Under the pieces are notes generated by a model, which saw only the letters and a program-made list of their open reading frames with translations, was not told where the DNA came from and did no database searches. Shown piece after piece: positions 21,704-32,300 of a stretch of DNA of 64,000 nucleotides (positions are counted from its first letter, which is position 1; every line of letters begins with the position of its first letter). Source of the stretch: Haliclona indistincta (taxonomy: Eukaryota > Porifera > Demospongiae > Haplosclerida > Chalinidae); contig OZ024785.1 in assembly GCA_964017065.1 (NCBI GenBank), positions 10,123,086 to 10,187,085 of the forward strand. Reading direction: 5' to 3'. Made by a program: the position numbers and the translations under genes.

Positions 21704-22355
21704 CCTCTCTCTCCCATCCCTCTCCTTCCTCCCTCTCTCTCTCTCTCCCCTCCATCCCTCCCCCCTCTCTCTCGCTCTTCTACTCACCAGGATCCCACTC
21801 GGTAAGTGTTGGATCCTCCCACACCTGACCCCCTGCCAGTCTCAATTTTGTTGGGTCCTTCTTGCTCTTTCTCATGCTGACTCTCTTCTGCTTGAGATGA
21901 CCCTCACTGAGGGCAACTGCTTCAGCTAAAGAGAGATGAAAATAGGTTGGTACGTAGACAAGAAGGAGGGTGATAATTATCTGGGCATACCAGCTTTCTC
22001 AAGAGCATTTCTTTGTGTTTCGGGATCAATTTTCGACTTGCTCTTCTTCTTGGTGCCTCCACCTGAGCTTGTCGAGGGAGCACTGGGCGCTGGTGCCTGG
22101 TACGGTACAGGATTAGGTAGAAGAGGAACAGGGTTTGATGGTTTGCTGGTGGCATGTTTGGGAAACAATGGTGTCGGTTTCGGCAAGGCAGAGGTGGTGG
22201 CAAAGAGCGGTGTTGGTCCCCTTGGTGCAGCTCCCGTCATGCCGAGCACCTCTTGCTCGAATCTAACAGCACAAAGAAAGAATCACTACCATGATGTACT
22301 AGCTTAGAGTTTACCTAGCCATCTCGGCTGCCAACTGATTGCTGTTTGCCGCCAT
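21198..22355 (-). CDS. RBM42: RNA-binding protein 42
   Basis: Reading from 22355: MAANSNQLAAEMAR, then a Pro/Ala-rich stretch (MTGAAPRGPTPLFATTS) and a Lys-rich segment (TKKKSKSKIDPETQRN). Next come GGQVWEDPTLTEWDP and an RRM with RNP2 RIFCGDL and RNP1 KGFGFVSF, then MREMNGKYVGSRPIRL, STWKDRN and the terminal KEREKKKLGLR. The VWEDP-L-EWD-DD-RIFCGDLGN string and the KKKLGLR C-terminus are diagnostic of RBM42, an hnRNP K partner and tri-snRNP-associated splicing factor. Coding exons are separated by short introns. Two of these contain GA/CT microsatellites, and one repeats the first 15 bases of the RRM exon just before its acceptor. It is convergent with AMP deaminase and divergent from NOMO. 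Confidence 0.93.
21310..21350. repeat. Purine-rich microsatellite in RBM42 last intron
   Basis: A GGGA/GA tract on the plus strand gives a CT-rich tract on the coding strand that ends at the acceptor (CTCTCAG|GGAAATATG). It serves as that intron's polypyrimidine tract. Confidence 0.8.
21600..21776. repeat. Imperfect (CT)n/(CCCT)n tract in RBM42 intron
   Basis: A compound CTCT/CCCT/CCATCCCT tract with an internal duplication (CCCATCCCTCTCCT) lies between the exons ending EWDP and starting DDYRIF. On the coding strand it is GA-rich. Confidence 0.9.
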
Positions 22356-22436
22356 CTTGTCGTGATCTTGAAAATTGTAATTTGTTCTGTGGGCGTGTTT
22401 GTACACACCTTTAGCCCTTCCCCACGTGGCTCAATC
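22356..22436. promoter_or_regulatory. Likely bidirectional promoter, RBM42 / NOMO
   Basis: Only 81 bp separate the two start codons, so the transcription units must share one control region and may overlap in their 5' ends. No TATA box was seen. Confidence 0.6.
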
Positions 22437-25400
22437 ATGGTTGGCAGGTTGACACTCTTGCTCTCTCTGTGCGCGCTATTACCTACTTACTGCTTCTCTG
22501 AAGATGTCATAACGTGTTCTGGTAATGTCCGATCAGAGTCTCCTCTGGACTACACTCAGCTGGAGGTGATCAATGGCGAGATACAGCGATCACTCTCTCT
22601 CGTTGATCACTATGGTTTAGGTTCAGTTGCTAACCCGCTCTGGAACGGTCAAAGAACAGGCAGACTGTGCTCCTAATAATGGATACTTTCTAATACCCAT
22701 CTATGACAAGGCATGACAGTGCATTTGGGTCCAACTAGTATTATTCCACACTGGTACAGGGCGAGTATATTTTGAAAGTGATCCCGCCACAAGGCTGGAG
22801 TTTCGGTAAACAATATATGCACTATAGCTTGTAGCTATAGTGAGTTTGATGTTGTGATTGTTTCAGAGCCGTCTGAGTTAGAATTAGTAGTGGACGGAAA
22901 GACTGACCCGTGCAGCCGAGAAGAGAATATCGTGTTCACTTTTTCTGGATTCCCAGTATTTGGGCAGGTACTATGCCTCTTGTTCATTCTATAGAATGAG
23001 GTTTCTTCCTTTTCTTCGTCAGGTGACTAGCAAAGGTTTAAAGACAGGACCAGCGGGAGTCACTGTACAACTAAAAACAAGAGGTAGTACTTCTTTGAAT
23101 GTAGGCGGAGGTTAGAGAATAATGACTGCATTCTCTTTAGGCAAGGATGGTAAAGTTGTTCGTGAAGCTGTAACTGGAGAAGACGGCAAGTGAGTTACAG
23201 TGTTTCCCAGTGAAAGGTGTGTGTGACTATATAACACGCAGCTTTGTAATGACTAGTATACAAGTTGGTGAATATGATGTTATAATGTTCCATTCTGATT
23301 GGACTTTGTCAAAGGTACATGCACATGTTTAGTGAATGGTCACTGTCTCTGTGTTTAATAGGAGGTAGTGCCTGTTGATGTAGTCAAGGGAACAGTGCAG
23401 ATACCGTCAAACCGATTGCTGGTCCTGGGCTATGATGTAAAGGTTAGTCGCTGTCTTTTATGGAATATGTGTGTACGTGTGCCGTCTAAAGGGTCAAATA
23501 CAAGCTCAAGGGAAACCTGTAGCCGGGGTACAGTTTCTGCTGTACTCTGATGAAGTGAACAAGGTTGACTGCGGTCCTAGTGCTGTCACTACTCCTCCTT
23601 CAACCCCACCATTGCTGTGTACTGTGCCCTCTGCTGCCTCAGGCGAGTTCTCCTTCAAATCACTACCACCAGGAAGCTACAAGCTGGTGAGAATTGGAGT
23701 CTAGTCTTTCCTACTGTGCTGTCTTGTTGCTCAAGGTGCCTCGATATCAGAACAAATATTTGACATTTGAAGTGAAGCCGTCTAAAGTGACATTCACTGT
23801 AACCAATGATTCTGTTCTTGTTGAGGTTCATACTTTGCGTCATGTTTGTTGTATACTATGGTGTCACATTGTTATTTAGCCTACCTTTGAGGTACATGGA
23901 TTCTCTGTGTCAGGAAGAGTGTTGAATGGAGACAAAAAGGTAAGTGTAGTTGTCTGTCATCATGAGCTTTTTATGCTCTTTTTTTAGAGTGCTCTATCAG
24001 GAGCTAAGGTATTCTTGGATGGTAGTCTTGTAGCAGAGACTGACAGCAAAGGACTGTATCAATTATTCAACATAACTAGTGGAAAATACGAGATAAAGGT
24101 AGAACAGTCAACCACACAGATTTGACAGTAGTAGTACCACTCAAATCTGTTGGTTTGTGTGTAGGTGGAATTTGCTGAGGTAGAATTCGACCCTGTTACG
24201 GTCGAAGTGACTCCCCAGTCACCTTTGCTGCCGGACATTTCACCATCAAGGTCAGTGAAAATTACAGTTTAAAAGCTGCTTACTCACTTTCCCTATTCTA
24301 GGTACTCTGTTTGTGGTGCAGTAACCATTACTAGCAAACAAATGGTACTCAATAATTTTCTCAGCTTGGCTTTATTCTTTATAACATGTAACAGAGTGCT
24401 GGATACAGAGTGGAAGCATCTTCTCAGTCACTCTCTAAACCTATCTCTACCACTGTCAAATCTGATGGAGCGTTCTGTTTCATGTTGCCCTCTGGATCAT
24501 ATAAAGTTCAAGTTTGTTGCTCACTCATTCAAAGCATTATTTTTACCTGTTTCGTTACAAAGGTTCATATCGAGAAAGAAGATGAAGAAACCGGTATTGT
24601 ACTGACTCCGAGCGAACAAACAGTGACTGTAAAACACTCTGTTGTGACCGACATCAAGTTTAACCAGTTCGTTACAACTTTGAAAGGCTCTGTGAATTGT
24701 TTAGGTAAGGAAAGCATCTGTGCATGGTTACTTTGACTTACTGGTTTGCGCAGTTGACTGCCCACCCATGGAGGTCAGCTTACAGAGAATTATTCGTGAA
24801 ACAGCTGTTGGGAAACCATTTACCGTAACTGTAAGCAATGTGTGTGTCGCTTATGCTGTGTCATTTTTGTACAGACTTCTAAGTCCAGTAATAAGAAAGC
24901 TACTTTTGTCTTCCCATCTGTTCTACCAGGGACATTGTCTGGTAGAGAGCATTACCATTGCAACTCACCACTTTTCTTGTTTCGTTTCAGTATCAATTTC
25001 ACACCAGCCTTGGTGCTGGTTGAAGGACTCTCAGCTAGTCACCGTGGCTACAAAAGAGCCTCAGCCAGTCACCTTCTCTCAAAAAGGATTTATCGTCCAA
25101 CTGGTGTCCTCTCATGTGACTGATCTTGTGAGCAGCTTTTAGCATGAAGTGTAAAAGTGAATATCTTGTGTTTTATTTGCAGGACTTGTCCATGAATAAT
25201 AAATCTATCTCAACAGTTCATGTTGATCAAGGAGAAAGTGAGCTGTGCCTAGAAGAACCAGGTGAGTTGATCAATTTTTTTGAAATTCTTATTAATCATA
25301 GTTTTTTTGTAGGAGTATATGAGTTCCTTCCAAATTCTTGTCATAATTTTGAAGAAAAGTTTTATACCTTTGACGTGTAAGAGATCGCTGTGCTTGTTGT

Positions 25401-27379
25401 TCTCTTTTCAACTCTTTCTTCTAGTTCTTCTCCTCAGCCTGTGACCCTCACTGCTTTGTCTCACGTGGTTACTGTAACTGTAGTCAGCACCGTTGAAGCC
25501 GCAGACATCAAGATGAAAATAAGGTAAAAATAACTTTACCGTCATTTAGAGTTTTTGATGTCTCCTCTAGGTCTGATGAAAACAACGAAATCATACTTGA
25601 ACCTAGATATACGATTGCTCCCTCAAAACCATCACAAGACTTTGTGTACACCTTCTCATTCAACGCAAAGTCAGTGTTTATTTTTTTATAGTCGGGAATT
25701 GTTTTACTTTTATCCTTTTCTCCAGACCTGGTGAATTCATCACAGCCATTCCACTGTCCTCTACTCTTATTTGTGCTCCAAATAAATCAACCTATACTGC
25801 AACTGAAGGTAACTAACTTCCTAATTCATTTCTTGTTTCTATCTTCCTTCCCTGTGTCAGACTGCCCTGAGCGATTGCCTCCACTTCAATGCAGTCCTGG
25901 GCTTTTCATTAAAGGCCGTGTGAAGCCATCACTAGAGGGTGTGACCATTACAGTAACTCTGCTACAGCAGGACACCCAGGAACTGCTGCAAGTAATCACT
26001 GACAAGAAGGGACGTTACAAAGCTGGTCCCATTCATGCCTCTACTGAACACACAGTGGTCAGTATTACTCACTCACCTCAACACTGGTGTGATGCACTGA
26101 GATATTATGATCTTTGTGTTCCAACTCATCTGATGTGAATTGCTAAGTTTACTTATCCTCCTTTATTTAAAGGAAGCACACAAGCTTCAGTATGCATTTG
26201 AGCCTTTGCCTGACGACAGGTATTCATTCAAGGCAATGAAATTCTCTCAGCTCACCATTGAGGTATGAACCAGTCTTCCTTCTGTCTTGTATGATGATGG
26301 TATTGTCATAGGTTGAAGATGAGGGCTCCAAGACTCATCTTGCTGGCGTTCTGATCTCCATTACAAGAGACAAGATGAGAAGCAGCAATTACACCACGGA
26401 AGATGGCTCTGTGGTCTTCTCAAACTTAGTAACCAAATAAACGTCTTGGTTCTTCGACCTTAATATTTCACAGGTACCAGGAGAATACTATGTAAAGCCT
26501 TTGCTCAGAGAATACAAATTCTCTCCTTCCTCGAATGTCAGTACTTGTTGTGTAACAGGTTATATTAATGACCGTGTATCATACACAGATGGTGACGGTT
26601 GAACAAGGAGACACAGTAGTAAAGCTTTTCACAGCCAAAAGAGTAGCTTTCACGTATGTTAAAATAAGCTATTAATACAGTTTCTACAATACTTGCAAAT
26701 ATTATTATTACCCTAAAATTTAACTAAATTTCGTACTCCCATGCTCTCCTAAAATTGTGCTTTTATGTTAATGCTTTACAGTAGTAATTTTTCAGATGTT
26801 CTGGTAAAGTCATGTCCCTCAATAAGACACCATTGTCTGGAGTAACTGTTACTGTAAGTAAAATCGACTCTACAGTGAATTGTCATTGCTCTCAATCTAT
26901 AGGCTGTGGGTACTGGCACTTGTGCCTCATATAAAGAGGAATCAATCTCGAACAGTGATGGTGAATACAGGTTTAGAGGTCTCATGGTAAGTGTGTTGTG
27001 TGTCTTTTGTACGCTGCAGTTACTCTCTGTGTTTAGCCGGACTGTAAATATGAAGTGTCTACTATCAAAGGTGAAGAGAGGGTCATAGAAAGAGCGCTGC
27101 CTGCTAGAAGATCAATACAGGTGGACATACCGTGTGAAACACATCGTTATTTAACAGTTGTTTCCACTTAGATATCGACTGGAGACGTTAGCGGACAGGA
27201 TTTTATAGTATTCTACCAGCACCTGACAGTGACCATTACCGGTAATGTAGTGACTGACCCAGAGTATCTGAACACACTCAAGGTAGAGAGAGAGAGAGAG
27301 AGAGAGGGGGAGAGAGGGAGGGAGGGAGGGAGGGAGGGAGGGAGGGAGGGAGGGAGGGAGAGAGAAAGAGAGAGTGAGT

Positions 27380-27459
<80 letters not shown>

Positions 27460-28040
27460 CATTATGAACTAATGATGGATGTGCTGCTGTTCCAATAGGT
27501 TATGGTATTTGACGATGAAGTTCATTTTGACTCACCCGTCTACTCCACTAGTCTTGATTCTGCTGGTTTCTTTGACATACCAAATCTTCCTGTCAACCCT
27601 AATGTAAGAGTTAGCTGCTCACCCGTTTTTACCAGACTTGTTTGTTTGCGCTGCAGAAGACATACTCAGTAAGTCTCGAGACAAGTCTCTCGTCTCATCT
27701 CTACCGGGTCAATATGAGTGGCAAAACAGATGTTACAGCTGAAAGTGGAAAACATATAACGCTACATTTCAGTGCTGAGGTAATGTCATGATGTATAAAT
27801 TATACTACTGTACTTCTCCTGTATGAGTCTAGTATATTGAAATGGAACCTGAAAGCTCGAGGGGCTCATTCATTGGTGTGATCTTGGCTGTTGGAGTAGT
27901 CTTTGCGGTTGCTAATTTTGACAAGGTCTAGTGGTGTGCTGTTTAGTAGTGTTTGAAATACTCTACTCTAGGTGATGGGAGTGGTCCAGCCGTATCTAGC
28001 GGGACTGTTGAACAATAACGGTGATAGTCGGAGACGATGA
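22437..28040 (+). CDS. NOMO1: Nodal modulator (NOMO), ER membrane protein
   Basis: Many small exons separated by short introns. It starts with a signal peptide at 22437 (MVGRLTLLLSLCALLPTYC) followed by SEDVITCSGNVRS. The ectodomain follows human NOMO along its length: CAPNNGYFLIPIYDKG, FTFSGFPVFGQV, GPAGVTVQLKT, FSFKSLPPGSYKL, VHGFSVSGRVLNG, GAFCFMLPSGSYKVQ, ELCLEEPGVYEFLPNSCH, GEYYVKPLLREYKFSPSS, DGEYRFRGLMPDCKYEV, ERALPARRSIQI and VFYQHLTVTITGNVVTDPEY. These are repeated carboxypeptidase-regulatory-like/Ig-fold domains. It ends in a single transmembrane helix (GVILAVGVVFAVANF) and a short basic tail (NNNGDSRRR). NOMO binds nicalin and TMEM147 (BOS complex) at the ER translocon and helps multipass membrane protein biogenesis. 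One intron begins with a GA microsatellite right after the donor. Confidence 0.94.
27285..27458. repeat. (GA)n/(GGGA)n microsatellite in NOMO intron
   Basis: The repeat starts directly after the donor dinucleotide (CTCAAG|GTAGAGAGAG), so the +3 to +6 positions of the 5' splice site are supplied by the repeat itself. It contains an internal (GGGA)n block. Confidence 0.95.
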
Positions 28041-28218
28041 TGGTGTGGTAACAATTTTAGTAGGGTAAAAATTATGCAAAGAGAATCAATATTGACACCG
28101 AATCAATTGAGGTGTGCGTTATATAAAAAGGTCAAAAATATTGATAGGAAGCGTTAGTGTGGTTAAAATTCAAAATACATTTCAAAATTTCACATCAAAA
28201 TTACAGTTGAAATTAGTC

Positions 28219-30573
28219 CTATACAGTAGTCTCTATACTAGCAGAGGTACAGTGACCACTATCATGATACATTAACTTGTGTAGTGTCCTATAGTTCCAT
28301 GTGTTACCAACTGATGTGTTGAACGGTGGCTGTATGTGAGAGGGATCATGAAGGCTGATCAATTCTTTGATGTGCCTTGGAAGCGGCATTTTATCATAGT
28401 CGATTTTATGAGCAACAATTGCGTTTGAAGCTAGACAAGAAAGTGACAATGGAAGATGGTTTCTGAAGTGGTTTTTAATGTCCTGGTCAGTGCAGATGGA
28501 GAAGCATGATCGTCCACGATGATCAATGGCGTCCAAATGTGCTCCATGGTTGAGAAGTAGTGTTACAATCTCCAGCTTAGTGCAGGATAACTGGGTTCCC
28601 AAGAGATTGTTATTCAAAACAGCATGCAGCAGATAAGCTGGGCTGCTAGGTAACAGCATCTTGAGAGGCTTGTTCAAGTGCCGAGCACCACCCCATACCA
28701 GCAGTGCCTCGATCAGCCTCAAAGAAGAGAAGTGATACGGTAGGTGAGGCGTGAGGGAAATTTCTAGTAAGCTAGATTGAAACAAAAACGAATACTCTTC
28801 AATGAATTGTTTTCCAAGTTGATTACATTCCTTATTGTGGGGATCTTGTTCGAGCCACCTGTTGAAACACCACAGTAAACTTCTAGCACAGGAATTCTCT
28901 AGTTTCCAATAACAGTGAAAGTTGGCATGCTCTAATAGGTCACACTCTCTTAGGATTTGAATTTGTATTTTTAAGAAATCAACAAAGTAGTTGTGTTTGA
29001 TTGGGATGCCTTTTTGAGCACAATAATCAAGAAAGCTCATAGTTGAGGTGAAGATGCTGTGTAAATGTTCGCGTAGTTCAGCTAGTCTTGTCTGATGCTT
29101 GTGTTGAATGTGTCTTTGCAGTTGGTACAGTAACAGTTTTGTGGCTTTCATGAGATAATCGCATGCTAGTTGAGGTTTTGGGCTGAGTCGATGTGCTTTA
29201 TGATACACGAAGATCATGTGTGGATGGTTGTTTCCGATAAGTACCTCCATTATTCTTACCGCCATTTCTAGACCCCTAGTACTGCCCACTTCATCCTTGC
29301 TGACGATATCTCTGATGCTGTCAAGCAGTGGTGATGTTAGTGCGTGTGGTGCAGAACGAGTAGCTAGTTGAAGAGCTGCTTGCCATTCATCCTTTACACA
29401 GTTGTATACACCGTACCTCACAACATAGCTCATTTTGAGTCGTTTTGTAGCTCCTACGAGCAACTTTGTGTCGATTTTGAAATTTGTTTTGCACAGTGGG
29501 TGAATGAGGTAGTGTGCAATTGTAGGATTGGTGTATTCAGCAGCAGCCAAATATAGAGGGCACGGAGTGTACGAGGGAGAAGAGGTAGGTGAACAAAACT
29601 GTGGATCGGCACCACTTTCCAAGAGAGCTTGAACGATATCTGGTGCTGATGCTTTGTGCAAAGCTGAGAGACCACGATTGTCAACTGTGTTTAGTGCCAG
29701 CCTTGAAACCGAACATTGCAAAAGTTGAAATATTGGCTGGAAAACTGCAACACTTTCAACTGCGAACATCAGTGGTGTCTCACCATTTGAGTTTTGAGCA
29801 TTCACATTTGCTCCTGCACCTACAAGACACCTGATGGCATTGATTGTGGTTTTGTCTGAAGGTCTGATTCTCATCAAATGACTGTGGTTTTCGCAAGCAA
29901 ACCTCTTGACAGCTAAGTGAAGAGCTGTGTCACCGCAACAGTTAGGAACATCCACTATTGCTCCATTTCGTATCAGTAATTCAGTGACTAGCTGTCCAGT
30001 TGCTACATGGAGTAAGGTATAGGTGCAATTTTTTCCTGGAAATTCGTTCCCCTTCTGAGCCACTCCGCAAGACATAAGACCAAAAGGAGGAGTCTTGATC
30101 AACTGATTGATGGAGATACATTCCCGGAATTTATTCAGCATGTAAGCGACCACATCTAACTTGCCTCGTCTTGAGACCTCTAGTAATACCAACTCAAGCC
30201 TCCCCTGGGAGAAAGTGTCGGGAGTAACATTTTGTCCTCTTTTGTAAGAAATTACCCGCTCCTTTATTTGGAGGAGTGGCTTGTCCTGCAAAATCTGTAG
30301 CCTCAATTGCTCGACCTCGCTAGTTGAAGGGATCCAAGGCGTTCTTTGTGGCGTTATTTGATTTGGTACTATGTAGCAACTCTTTCTGTCATTATCTCGA
30401 TTGCAATGAGAAGCAATGGGCGTGCACTTCGCAGCAACCATTGCGTTGTGCTCTCCATTTCTTCGTCTATTCGACAATTTTGCAAGCAATTTCTTCATCG
30501 TAGCTGAAACTGAGGTTAATGGCAGTAGCTGCATGGATATATACATTGCTTGTGTTGGCATGTCGAGCCGCAT
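28219..30573 (-). CDS. FEM1-like ankyrin-repeat protein, intronless
   Basis: A single 784-residue frame. Ankyrin repeats lie at about residues 180-345 (YTLLHVATG, GDTALHLAVKR, NSNGETPLMFAVES, NRGLSALHKAS). A helical middle (about 400-600) follows the FEM1 TPR-like region (MEVLIGNNHPHMIFVYHKA, then ACDYLMKATKLLLYQLQRH). Two C-terminal ankyrin repeats follow (SPAYLLHAVLNN, ALLLNHG-type). The extreme C-terminus SLSCLASNAIVAHKIDYDKM matches the FEM1 ending (SLKCLAARAVRANDINY). FEM1 proteins are CUL2 ubiquitin-ligase substrate receptors that read Arg/C-degrons. This copy is longer than human FEM1A/B/C and has an unrelated Lys/Arg-rich N-terminal extension. The lack of introns suggests an expanded or retroposed copy; degron specificity cannot be assumed. 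Confidence 0.8.
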   Translation of the reverse strand: MRLDMPTQAMYISMQLLPLTSVSATMKKLLAKLSNRRRNGEHNAMVAAKCTPIASHCNRDNDRKSCYIVPNQITPQRTPWIPSTSEVEQLRLQILQDKPLLQIKERVISYKRGQNVTPDTFSQGRLELVLLEVSRRGKLDVVAYMLNKFRECISINQLIKTPPFGLMSCGVAQKGNEFPGKNCTYTLLHVATGQLVTELLIRNGAIVDVPNCCGDTALHLAVKRFACENHSHLMRIRPSDKTTINAIRCLVGAGANVNAQNSNGETPLMFAVESVAVFQPIFQLLQCSVSRLALNTVDNRGLSALHKASAPDIVQALLESGADPQFCSPTSSPSYTPCPLYLAAAEYTNPTIAHYLIHPLCKTNFKIDTKLLVGATKRLKMSYVVRYGVYNCVKDEWQAALQLATRSAPHALTSPLLDSIRDIVSKDEVGSTRGLEMAVRIMEVLIGNNHPHMIFVYHKAHRLSPKPQLACDYLMKATKLLLYQLQRHIQHKHQTRLAELREHLHSIFTSTMSFLDYCAQKGIPIKHNYFVDFLKIQIQILRECDLLEHANFHCYWKLENSCARSLLWCFNRWLEQDPHNKECNQLGKQFIEEYSFLFQSSLLEISLTPHLPYHFSSLRLIEALLVWGGARHLNKPLKMLLPSSPAYLLHAVLNNNLLGTQLSCTKLEIVTLLLNHGAHLDAIDHRGRSCFSICTDQDIKNHFRNHLPLSLSCLASNAIVAHKIDYDKMPLPRHIKELISLHDPSHIQPPFNTSVGNTWNYRTLHKLMYHDSGHCTSASIETTV

Positions 30574-31120
30574 TGTAGTTTATATTGTGCCGGCTTGTTT
30601 ACTTCTTGGAAGTGGAGTTGGAACGTCCTGTATACTTCTCACTCGACGAAAACAGAAGTACTGTTGTGTACGCTGATTGTACACGTGCAGTGTGTTGCTT
30701 GTGCATTCTGACACGCTCAGAATTTTCGGCATCACAAACTGTTGACATTTGACTTGTTTACCATCAACCGTCGACCGATATGGTGTTCTCCCTATCTGTA
30801 TACTACTAGATACTAGGCAGGATTCATACTGCTGTCTATCATGTCGTGTAGTGTGCAGATGGTTTGTTGCGTCGGTGGACTTGTTTCCACCAGTTCTCAC
30901 AATTTTCTGTTTCATTGTATATGTACAACTTTGTTTATTGTTTTTGTGCATGGAACCAGACTACTTTAGATAGTCCCAGGGGAGGCTGGAAGTAGAGGTT
31001 TCATTTTATAAAGTTTAAATAACATAGTCTAGTTGCTATAGTAAATTGACCAATACATACCTGTGGTTATAGTCCAATACCTTCTGGTGTAAGCATTACG
31101 ACCGTTAATTTCAACTTGTC
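30574..31120. other. Divergent intergenic region, nothing recognised
   Basis: 547 bp lie between the FEM1-like gene (-) and the first 7TM gene (+). A TATTTATA-like box was not seen. It probably holds both promoters. Confidence 0.35.
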
Positions 31121-32233
31121 ATGGATTCACTCTCGGCAGCTAGTGGGAATGGCAGTGAATCGTGTAACAATACTTTCTCCAAGGAACAAATTGACCAGAT
31201 TCTGATAGCTCTGAGCAGCACTGGCACGGCATCAATGCTCACTTGTTTCACTGGTGTGTTGATAGTAATGATTCTTAAACTCTACAAAAAGTTTGCCTAT
31301 CGATTGGCTACCTACCAAGTCTTGGCTGCTCTTTTCTTTAGCTTCACACTCAGCCTTGAGCTGATGGCACTTCACTATGACAGTAAGTCAGTGTTTTCAA
31401 GAAGAGCCTGTGAGGCAGTGGGTTTCTTGACACAATACTCTACCTGGGTGAAACTCATGTTTACTGCTTGTCTCACATTCCACTTGTTCTGTCTTGCTGT
31501 GTTCTTCAAAAACTTTCAGAAGTTGGAAACCGTGTATATTTTTGTCTCTGTACTGTCACCACTACTGCATGCCTGGATTCCTTTCATTAATGATTCGTTT
31601 GGGATATCAGGAGCTTGGTGCTGGATTCGTGGATGGAAAAATGACTGTGCAAAAGAAAAGTACACACCAGGGCTGATAGAGCAGTTTGCCTTATGGTATG
31701 GGCCGTTCTTCCTGGTTGCTTTAATAGATGCTTTGGCAATCATTTTAATGGTCACTGTGTTGATGTTAAGAGCTTTCTTAGAGAAAAGAAATTCTAGATC
31801 ACAATCAAGTGAGCCTTTGCTTGTTAGAAAAAGGGATCAGAAAAAGGAAGCATTAAGGCAGTTAATGCCGTTGCTGATTTATCCACTTCTCTTTCTGGTA
31901 TTGATTGTGTTTGCAATGGTTGATCGAGTGTATGGTGCTGTTGCTAAGACGGCCAGCTATCCTCTGGCTATTATCCATGCCGTGTTTGGACTCTCCTGGG
32001 GATTCTTTGCTGGACTAGCATTAATTCTGCATCTCTGCTTGTTGAGAGAATGGTCAAAAAAGAAAAGAAAAACATTTTTCCCACCACCAAAAGACTTCGA
32101 ATCAAGGCCTCCACCAAGCTGTATTAATGATGCAGTGGAGCCCAGTACTGCATCAACCACACAACCTGTTGTACCTGCTGAGAGTGAAGTGGATGCTTTG
32201 AAGTTAGGCTGGGAATACAATGTACATTCATGA
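31121..32233 (+). CDS. Seven-transmembrane receptor, GPR157/cAMP-receptor-like, intronless
   Basis: A 370-residue single exon. A short N-terminus with an NGS glycosylation site is followed by seven hydrophobic segments, roughly MLTCFTGVLIVMIL, VLAALFFSFTLSLEL, WVKLMFTACLTFHLFCLAV, VYIFVSVLSPLLHAW, FFLVALIDALAIILMVTVL, LMPLLIYPLLFLVLIVFA and IIHAVFGLSWGFFAGLALIL. Loop cysteines (RRACEAV before TM3 and GAWCWIRGW in ECL2) could form the usual GPCR disulfide. The ECL2 WCWI motif is also found in GPR157. The cytoplasmic tail is Lys-rich and then Ser/Thr-rich. It sits at the head of a cluster of related receptors, but it is more divergent and lacks their introns. Ligand and G protein are unknown. 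Confidence 0.75.
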   Translation: MDSLSAASGNGSESCNNTFSKEQIDQILIALSSTGTASMLTCFTGVLIVMILKLYKKFAYRLATYQVLAALFFSFTLSLELMALHYDSKSVFSRRACEAVGFLTQYSTWVKLMFTACLTFHLFCLAVFFKNFQKLETVYIFVSVLSPLLHAWIPFINDSFGISGAWCWIRGWKNDCAKEKYTPGLIEQFALWYGPFFLVALIDALAIILMVTVLMLRAFLEKRNSRSQSSEPLLVRKRDQKKEALRQLMPLLIYPLLFLVLIVFAMVDRVYGAVAKTASYPLAIIHAVFGLSWGFFAGLALILHLCLLREWSKKKRKTFFPPPKDFESRPPPSCINDAVEPSTASTTQPVVPAESEVDALKLGWEYNVHS

Positions 32234-32300
32234 ATACTTTTAAGCTGATCGTAATTAATTTTTAATGTGTAGGTGTGGCATCAACAAAATTTTGATCAAG

